This document shows positions 59,100 through 64,000 of a stretch of 64,000 bases of DNA, in pieces. A program made the translations under genes and the position numbers. Source of the stretch: Gyromitra esculenta (lineage: Eukaryota; Ascomycota; Pezizomycetes; Pezizales; Discinaceae); assembly GCA_038503075.1 (NCBI GenBank), contig JBCAML010000001.1, positions 186,001-250,000 of the forward strand, in the 5' to 3' direction. The notes beneath the pieces were generated by a model that saw nothing but the letters and a program-made list of their open reading frames with translations, had not been told where the DNA came from and searched no databases. Position 1 is the stretch's first letter. Each line of letters opens with the position of its first letter.

Positions 59100-62000
59100 T
59101 TCAACCAAGGCCGAACAGTGACCCCGCCTTGGTCCCTATTTCTTTACCTTTGTCAGCATTTTCTATTTCAGGTTTTTCAGTATCAGATATGTGTTTGGAG
59201 GATCAATTGGATGGGGAGCACTTTGTTATATCATGTAGTATCTCCCATAACAATAAAGTCATTAAAACCCACGCACTATTGGATACCGGAGCCTCAGGAT
59301 TTGCTTTCATAGATAAAGAATTCGCGAGTCACCACTCTTTACCCCTCACCTCTTTAAAAATACCTCGACAACTTGAAGTCATTGATGGCCGCCCTGTCGC
59401 CTCAGGAGATATTACCCACATCACCAACCTCAACTTGTCCATTCAAAACCACCGAGAACAAGCCCCCTGCTTTGTGACCCGACTGGGCCACTACCCCTTA
59501 GTCTTAGGAATACCATGGATGAATCATCATGATGTCCAGCTTCATTTCGCCGACAAACGCATTGAGTTTAACTCTAAACTCTGCACTACCCACTGCGCCC
59601 CTCACTCCCCAGTAGTATCTACTCCATCAATTCCCGCTCCTCCAAGATTAAATATGTCTTTTATCAACGCCGCCAGCTTCAGAATCCTTACTCGAAAACG
59701 TTCTCTGCAAGCTTATGCGATGTCCCTCTACGAAATAAATAAAATCTTAGAGGAGAAAACAACGAAAGAAGAATGGAGAGCGAGGATCCCCGCCGAATAT
59801 CACGACTTCTTGGATATGTTTGACAAGAAAAAAGCTCAAGGCTTATCACCGCGTCGATCTTATGACCATAAGATACAACTCCAAGACGGGAAAGAAGCCC
59901 CATTCGGCCCTCTGTATGGAATGTCCCGGGAGGAGCTAATAGTCCTGAAAAAATACATTGAAGATAACCTTGAAAAAGGTTTCATCCGAGCTAGTTCTTC
60001 ACCTGCCGGATCCCCTGTCCTTTTTGTCAAAAAGGCTGATGGCTCCCTCCGCTTATGTGTAGACTATCGAGGCCTTAATGCGATTACAGTCAAGGACCGC
60101 TATACCTCTCCCCTTATCCGAGAAACACTTGATAGACTAGCAAAAGCACAGTGGTATACCAAACTCGACCTCCGCGATGGTTATCACCAAATACGCATTG
60201 CTGAAGGGGATGAATGGAAAACCGCCTTCCGTACCCGATATGGTCTCTATGAATATCAAGTTATGCCATTCGGCTTAACCAATGCACCTGGCACTTTTCA
60301 ACGCTTTGTCAATGACTGTCTGAGAGAATACCTAGATATTTTCTGCACCGCCTACCTCGATGATATCCTTATCTATAGCGATACCTTCGAGGAACACCAA
60401 GTCCACGTCAGAAAGGTGCTCCAAACCCTCAAGGAGAACGACATCTTGCTAAAGCCGGAGAAATGCGAGTTCCAAGTACAAACTACCAAGTACCTAGGAC
60501 TCATTCTTACCCCCGATGGAATCAAGATGGACGAGGAAAAGCTCAAAGCCGTACGAGAATGGGGTACCCCAAAGAGTGTTAAGGATGTACAAGCCTTCTT
60601 AGGGTTCGCCAATTTCTATCGACGATTCATCCTAGGATTCTCAAAACTTGCCTCTCCACTTACTGCGTTGACAAAGAAAGGGGTTAGCTTTGAATGGACC
60701 GTCGAAGCAGATATCGCCTTCGAGAATTTAAAGCATGCCTTTACCACAGCACCCATTCTAATCCATTTCGATCCCGATAAGAAGATTATAGTCGAAACCG
60801 ATGCCTCGGATTTTGTGTCTGGAGGAGTGCTATCTCAATACGACGATGCCGGCATTTTACACCCTGTAGCCTTCTTCTCCAAGAAGCACTCGCCAGCCGA
60901 ATGCAACTATGAGATTTATGACAAGGAGCTACTGGCTATTATCAGAGTATTCGAGGAATGGCGCCCGGAACTCGAGGGTTCGAAACATCCTATCGACGTC
61001 ATCAGTGACCACAAGAACCTCGAATATTTTATGAGTACTAAGCAGCTCAACCGTCGCCAAGCCAGATGGGCCGAATACTTATCTCGTTTCGATTTCGTAA
61101 TTACATACCGACCAGGCAAAGAAGGAGGAAAACCGGACGCATTAACTCGGAGATCAGGAGATCTCCCCAAGGAAGGGGATGAAAGATTAGCACACCAGAG
61201 TCAAGTGGTGCTAAAGAAGGAGAACATTGACCCCAAGATAAGTTTGTTGTCGGCTTCTTTGTCAAATGAAGCCGCTGAACTGGACGCTCCCCTAGAAAAG
61301 CTTTTTCTAGAAGGATATATCGCTGACAAGTTTCCGGAAAAAATACTCGCAGCGCTGAAGAACAAAGACCAACAGTCAAAGGAGATCACTTTAAGTGAAT
61401 GTACCAATGAGAATAACCGATTATGCTATCGAGGAAATCTCTATGTACCCGACTTCGATCCTCTCCGCCTAGAGCTTATCAGAAGACACCATGATGCCCC
61501 TGCCGCAGGTCACCCAGGACGAGATAAAACTTTTGAGCTAATAAGTAGAAGCTTTTACTGGCCAAAGATGAGAGAATCTATCGGTCGATATGTACGCAAC
61601 TGCCATACATGCCAAAAAGCCAAACCAGTCACCCAACGCACGCAAGGAGTCCTCCGCCCGCTACCTATCCCAAATCGTCCCTGGCAAGAGATCTCAATGG
61701 ATTTTGTTACAGGCCTTCCAGAATCCGAGGGCTACGATGCTATTTTAGTCATCGTAGATCGTTTGTCAAAGATGCGACATTTGATCCCCTGTAATACTAC
61801 AGTCAATTCCCGGGACGTCGCCGACTTATATCTACAACACGTCTGGAAGCTTCATGGGTTACCTACACATATCACGTCTGATCGAGGCACGCAGTTCACA
61901 GCCCATTTCTGGAAGGAACTCTGCAAACGCCTGGGAATTCAAGCCCGGATGTCTACCGCATTTCATCCAGAGACTGATGGACAAACGGAAAGACTGAACG

Positions 62001-62791
62001 CAGTCATGGAGCAATACCTGCGCTCTTACGTATCTTATCAACAAGGAGATTGGAGTAAATGGTTACCGATGGCGGAATTCTCTGCTAATAACCAGGAATC
62101 AGCTAGTACCAAAGTCTCACCTTTCTTTGCGAACTATGGCTATCATCCTCGTTTTGATACTTCCATTATTCCTTCTACAACAATTGCCCAAAGCTTAGAC
62201 TCCTCTACCTTCGCAACTATAATGCAAGACTTATACGACTATCTCCGAACGCAGATACGAACCGCCCAGGATGTCCATGAAACCGCTATCAATAAGCACC
62301 GAACCCCCGCCCCAGCATACCAAGTCGACGATCAAGTGTTCATATCGATGAAAAATATCCGAACTGTTCGTAATGCTCGGAAACTTGATTGGAAATGGAT
62401 GGGACCCTATCCTGTGAAAAAAATAGTGTCGCCTTTCGCGTATGAAATCGATCTTCCACCCTCAGTCAAGTATCATCCTGTTTTCCACGTCTCGCTCCTC
62501 AAACCGGCTGCCAATGACCCCCTCCCAGAACAAGTTATTCCCCCTCCTTCACCGATTGTTGTTAACGAGCAAGAGGAATATTTTATTGAAAAAATCCTCG
62601 ACCAACGGATGTACCGTGGACAACAACAATACCTGGTCGAATGGACTGGCTATGCTCATCCTACCTGGGAACCCGCCGAAGATCTTCAAGATACTACTGC
62701 CCTCGATGTATTTTCAACTACGGCAACTAATACCAAACCTAAGGTTCGCAGGAGCTCACGCTTGAGACGGGGGGCTACTTTCACGGATTAA
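58943..62791 (+). CDS. pol: Pol polyprotein of element B (protease, RT, RNase H, integrase, chromodomain)
   Basis: Open frame of 1282 codons in the -1 frame relative to gag, overlapping its 3' end by 157 nt. It is most likely expressed by frameshifting at 59090, so the residues before that point (including the first Met) are probably not used. Domains in order: aspartic protease (ALLDTGASGFAFI, LVLGIPWM); RT (SPVLFVKKADGSLRLCVDYR, YLDDILIYSD); RNase H (VETDASDFVSGG, EIYDKELLAII); integrase with HHCC finger (RRHHDAPAAGHPG...CHTCQ) and DDE core (MDFVTGLPES, TSDRGTQF, TDGQTERLN); and a C-terminal chromodomain (YLVEWTGYAHPTWEPAEDL) typical of chromoviruses that target heterochromatin. No stop or frameshift is seen. 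The TAA stop (62789-62791) lies 10 bp inside the 3' LTR. Confidence 0.95.
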   Translation: MPFRSQETNHERSTHCPSCDPHAPSLLPATTTTPSSIFRVRISRLLQRVFKLIQPRPNSDPALVPISLPLSAFSISGFSVSDMCLEDQLDGEHFVISCSISHNNKVIKTHALLDTGASGFAFIDKEFASHHSLPLTSLKIPRQLEVIDGRPVASGDITHITNLNLSIQNHREQAPCFVTRLGHYPLVLGIPWMNHHDVQLHFADKRIEFNSKLCTTHCAPHSPVVSTPSIPAPPRLNMSFINAASFRILTRKRSLQAYAMSLYEINKILEEKTTKEEWRARIPAEYHDFLDMFDKKKAQGLSPRRSYDHKIQLQDGKEAPFGPLYGMSREELIVLKKYIEDNLEKGFIRASSSPAGSPVLFVKKADGSLRLCVDYRGLNAITVKDRYTSPLIRETLDRLAKAQWYTKLDLRDGYHQIRIAEGDEWKTAFRTRYGLYEYQVMPFGLTNAPGTFQRFVNDCLREYLDIFCTAYLDDILIYSDTFEEHQVHVRKVLQTLKENDILLKPEKCEFQVQTTKYLGLILTPDGIKMDEEKLKAVREWGTPKSVKDVQAFLGFANFYRRFILGFSKLASPLTALTKKGVSFEWTVEADIAFENLKHAFTTAPILIHFDPDKKIIVETDASDFVSGGVLSQYDDAGILHPVAFFSKKHSPAECNYEIYDKELLAIIRVFEEWRPELEGSKHPIDVISDHKNLEYFMSTKQLNRRQARWAEYLSRFDFVITYRPGKEGGKPDALTRRSGDLPKEGDERLAHQSQVVLKKENIDPKISLLSASLSNEAAELDAPLEKLFLEGYIADKFPEKILAALKNKDQQSKEITLSECTNENNRLCYRGNLYVPDFDPLRLELIRRHHDAPAAGHPGRDKTFELISRSFYWPKMRESIGRYVRNCHTCQKAKPVTQRTQGVLRPLPIPNRPWQEISMDFVTGLPESEGYDAILVIVDRLSKMRHLIPCNTTVNSRDVADLYLQHVWKLHGLPTHITSDRGTQFTAHFWKELCKRLGIQARMSTAFHPETDGQTERLNAVMEQYLRSYVSYQQGDWSKWLPMAEFSANNQESASTKVSPFFANYGYHPRFDTSIIPSTTIAQSLDSSTFATIMQDLYDYLRTQIRTAQDVHETAINKHRTPAPAYQVDDQVFISMKNIRTVRNARKLDWKWMGPYPVKKIVSPFAYEIDLPPSVKYHPVFHVSLLKPAANDPLPEQVIPPPSPIVVNEQEEYFIEKILDQRMYRGQQQYLVEWTGYAHPTWEPAEDLQDTTALDVFSTTATNTKPKVRRSSRLRRGATFTD
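59090..59133 (+). promoter_or_regulatory. -1 programmed ribosomal frameshift cassette
   Basis: T TTA AAC at 59090-59096 in the correct phase (X XXY YYZ) lies right before the gag stop. After a 7-nt spacer (59097-59103), an 8-bp perfect stem follows: ACCAAGGC (59104-59111) with GCCTTGGT (59126-59133) around a 14-nt loop. The -1 reading continues FKLIQPRPNS straight into the protease. TGAC in the loop could pair with GTCA near 59151, making a pseudoknot possible. Confidence 0.85.
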
Positions 62792-63116
62792 GGACTGGGT
62801 ATGGGGTTAGGTTTCGGTTCGATGGTTGTTAAGGATCGCGGGTCGCTGTATAATGTCATTGTCTTTCGGTTGTTATCGGTTATTGTTTTTGTTAAGAAAA
62901 GCGGGGTATTTAAACGGTGGATTTCGCTTGTGTTTTATCTTTCTCTCTTTTCTTTCCTTAAGCAACGTTCTCGTTTTACTTCTGCTGTATTCGACAAATA
63001 CTATCTCGGTTCTACCTCAGAACCTTCGCTGTCGCTGTCCCCTCCACTACACTTATCTCACCTTGAGATAGACCCTTCGTAGAACTTGTAGAAACACTGC
63101 ACTCTTTGAACGTGTT
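62779..63116 (+). mobile_element. 3' LTR of element B, truncated by element E
   Basis: 338 of 410 bp are present, with no difference from the 5' LTR that I can find by eye. It breaks off after GTGTT (63112-63116), the likely target site of the minus-oriented element E. The PPT just upstream reads GAGACGGGGGG. Confidence 0.92.
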
Positions 63117-63528
63117 TCTCAAGGGGCGAGGTTTTACCTTCAAGCTCTCAGGTATCCCCCGAGATAAGCAGTGCTACTTGAAAGGAAAACTAAGCGACGA
63201 GAGAGTTTCACGAAGTTCCACAGGCTCTACGGAGTGTTCAAGTATAGAGGACTTGAGGACGGCGACAGCGTAAGGTTATCAGGTGTAACCGAGGTTTGTA
63301 TTTGTAGAATACAAGAGTGTACGATAGAAGACGTTGCTTAAAGAAAGAAGAAGAAAAGTACTACAAGAGGGGGAATCCCTTCGCTTATATACCCATAATC
63401 CACCTCTTTGATGACAAACGTATGACTCATTGTAAAGGAAACCAAGGGAAACATATAGAACGATCGACAAAGCAACGCAACACAACACCTATACCACTAA
63501 TCGAGCAACACAGTAACCATCCATGAAA
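63117..63528 (-). mobile_element. 3' LTR of element E (family II)
   Basis: 412 bp, TCTCAAGG...CCATGAAA on the plus strand, matching the solo LTR at 53925. It is followed by a polypurine tract (minus GAGGGAGGGGG) and the end of a pol gene, so this is the 3' end of a minus-oriented element that continues past the window. Confidence 0.9.
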
Positions 63529-63540
63529 GTACCCCCTCCC

Positions 63541-64000
63541 TCATAGCCGTGAGCTCCTGCGAACACTAACCAGACCTTCCTTTGGTTTATTCGGATATCT
63601 TTGGTGAAATGCGTCTACTGCTTCCGTTTCTTCGTGATACTCCGCAGGTTCCCACGTAGGTAACGCATACCCCGTCCATTCGACCAAATATTGGAGTCTT
63701 CCTCGGTGGAGGCGAGAGTCCAATATGCTTTCGACGAGGTATTCTTCGACGTCATTTACTTGGATGGGGGGAGGAGGTGGAATAATTTGGCCAGGAAGTG
63801 GGTCGGTGGGAGCTGCCTTGAGTAACGAAACGTGAAATACTGGATGGTATTTCATTGACATCGGTAAGTTTACTTCGTAGGCATGTGCAGAAATCACTCG
63901 CTTCACAGGGAAGGGGCCACTCCATTTCCAGTCCAACTTTCTTGAATTTCGGGTCGTCCTCATATTCTTCATTGACACGAAGACTCGATCGTTGACCTTA
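63541..64000 (-). CDS. pol: pol C-terminus of element E (partial)
   Basis: Runs off the right edge. At least 152 codons encode the integrase C-terminal GPF-type region (SRKLDWKWSGPFPVKRV, YHPVFHVSLLK) and a complete chromodomain (YLVEWTGYALPTWEPAEYH), ending with SSRL and TGA at 63541-63543. It is clearly diverged from pol of B and C, which agrees with its different LTR family. Confidence 0.92.
   Translation of the reverse strand, partial: KVNDRVFVSMKNMRTTRNSRKLDWKWSGPFPVKRVISAHAYEVNLPMSMKYHPVFHVSLLKAAPTDPLPGQIIPPPPPIQVNDVEEYLVESILDSRLHRGRLQYLVEWTGYALPTWEPAEYHEETEAVDAFHQRYPNKPKEGLVSVRRSSRL

Noticed and set aside
1..64000. CRISPR arrays, bacterial operons, ribosome binding sites
   Set aside because: The genes are intron-containing fungal genes; no direct-repeat/spacer arrays are seen.

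Overview
The window comes from a filamentous ascomycete (Pezizomycotina). Its genes carry many short GT-AG introns (about 45-90 bp, several with a CTAAC-type branch site). They include a Cdc3-type (AspB) septin, a P5A ATPase of the Spf1 type, a PDH E2 subunit and a probable Sim4/Fta1 kinetochore protein, and the region is riddled with chromodomain Ty3/gypsy retrotransposons. I cannot place it below subphylum.

Left part (1-25 kb): a gene-poor first 5 kb is followed by an accessory-looking set of metabolic genes separated by long empty stretches. These are a phenol-hydroxylase-like FAD monooxygenase (-), a class V PLP enzyme (-), a DHA1-type MFS exporter (+), an acetyl/propionyl-CoA-synthetase-like ligase (+), a Pom33/TMEM33 membrane protein (+), and a secreted L-amino-acid-oxidase gene (-) that is broken by three in-frame stops and frame problems. 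There is no PKS/NRPS backbone, so a metabolite cluster is possible but unproven.

Middle (26-45 kb): two tRNA-Gln genes (anticodons CTG and TTG), a probable CENP-L/Fta1 gene, a medium-chain dehydrogenase, and then housekeeping genes: dihydrolipoamide acetyltransferase, the ER P5A ATPase, and septin AspB with a likely 4-nt first coding exon. Two short non-coding DNA transposons (MITEs) with long near-perfect inverted repeats and TA target duplications lie at 40.7 and 48.5 kb. Two neighbouring minus-strand genes at 45.9-48.0 kb encode apparently secreted, cysteine-containing proteins of unknown function.

Right end (51.06-64 kb): a stack of nested LTR retrotransposons. Reading left to right, each element is cut by the next at a 5-bp target site, and only left halves are inside the window: F-LTR(-), A(+), C(-), G(-), B(+), E(-). 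One solo LTR inside C has both target duplications visible (CCCAG), which fixes the LTR ends as TTTCA...TGAGA. Element B has an intact gag, an intact 1282-aa pol frame, LTRs that are identical over the 338 bp shared, and a textbook -1 frameshift cassette between gag and pol. All LTR copies share a TTAAGCAACGT block. In A and B, the two copies where the base after the 5' LTR is visible, it is complementary to the putative primer site, which suggests self-priming as in Tf1.
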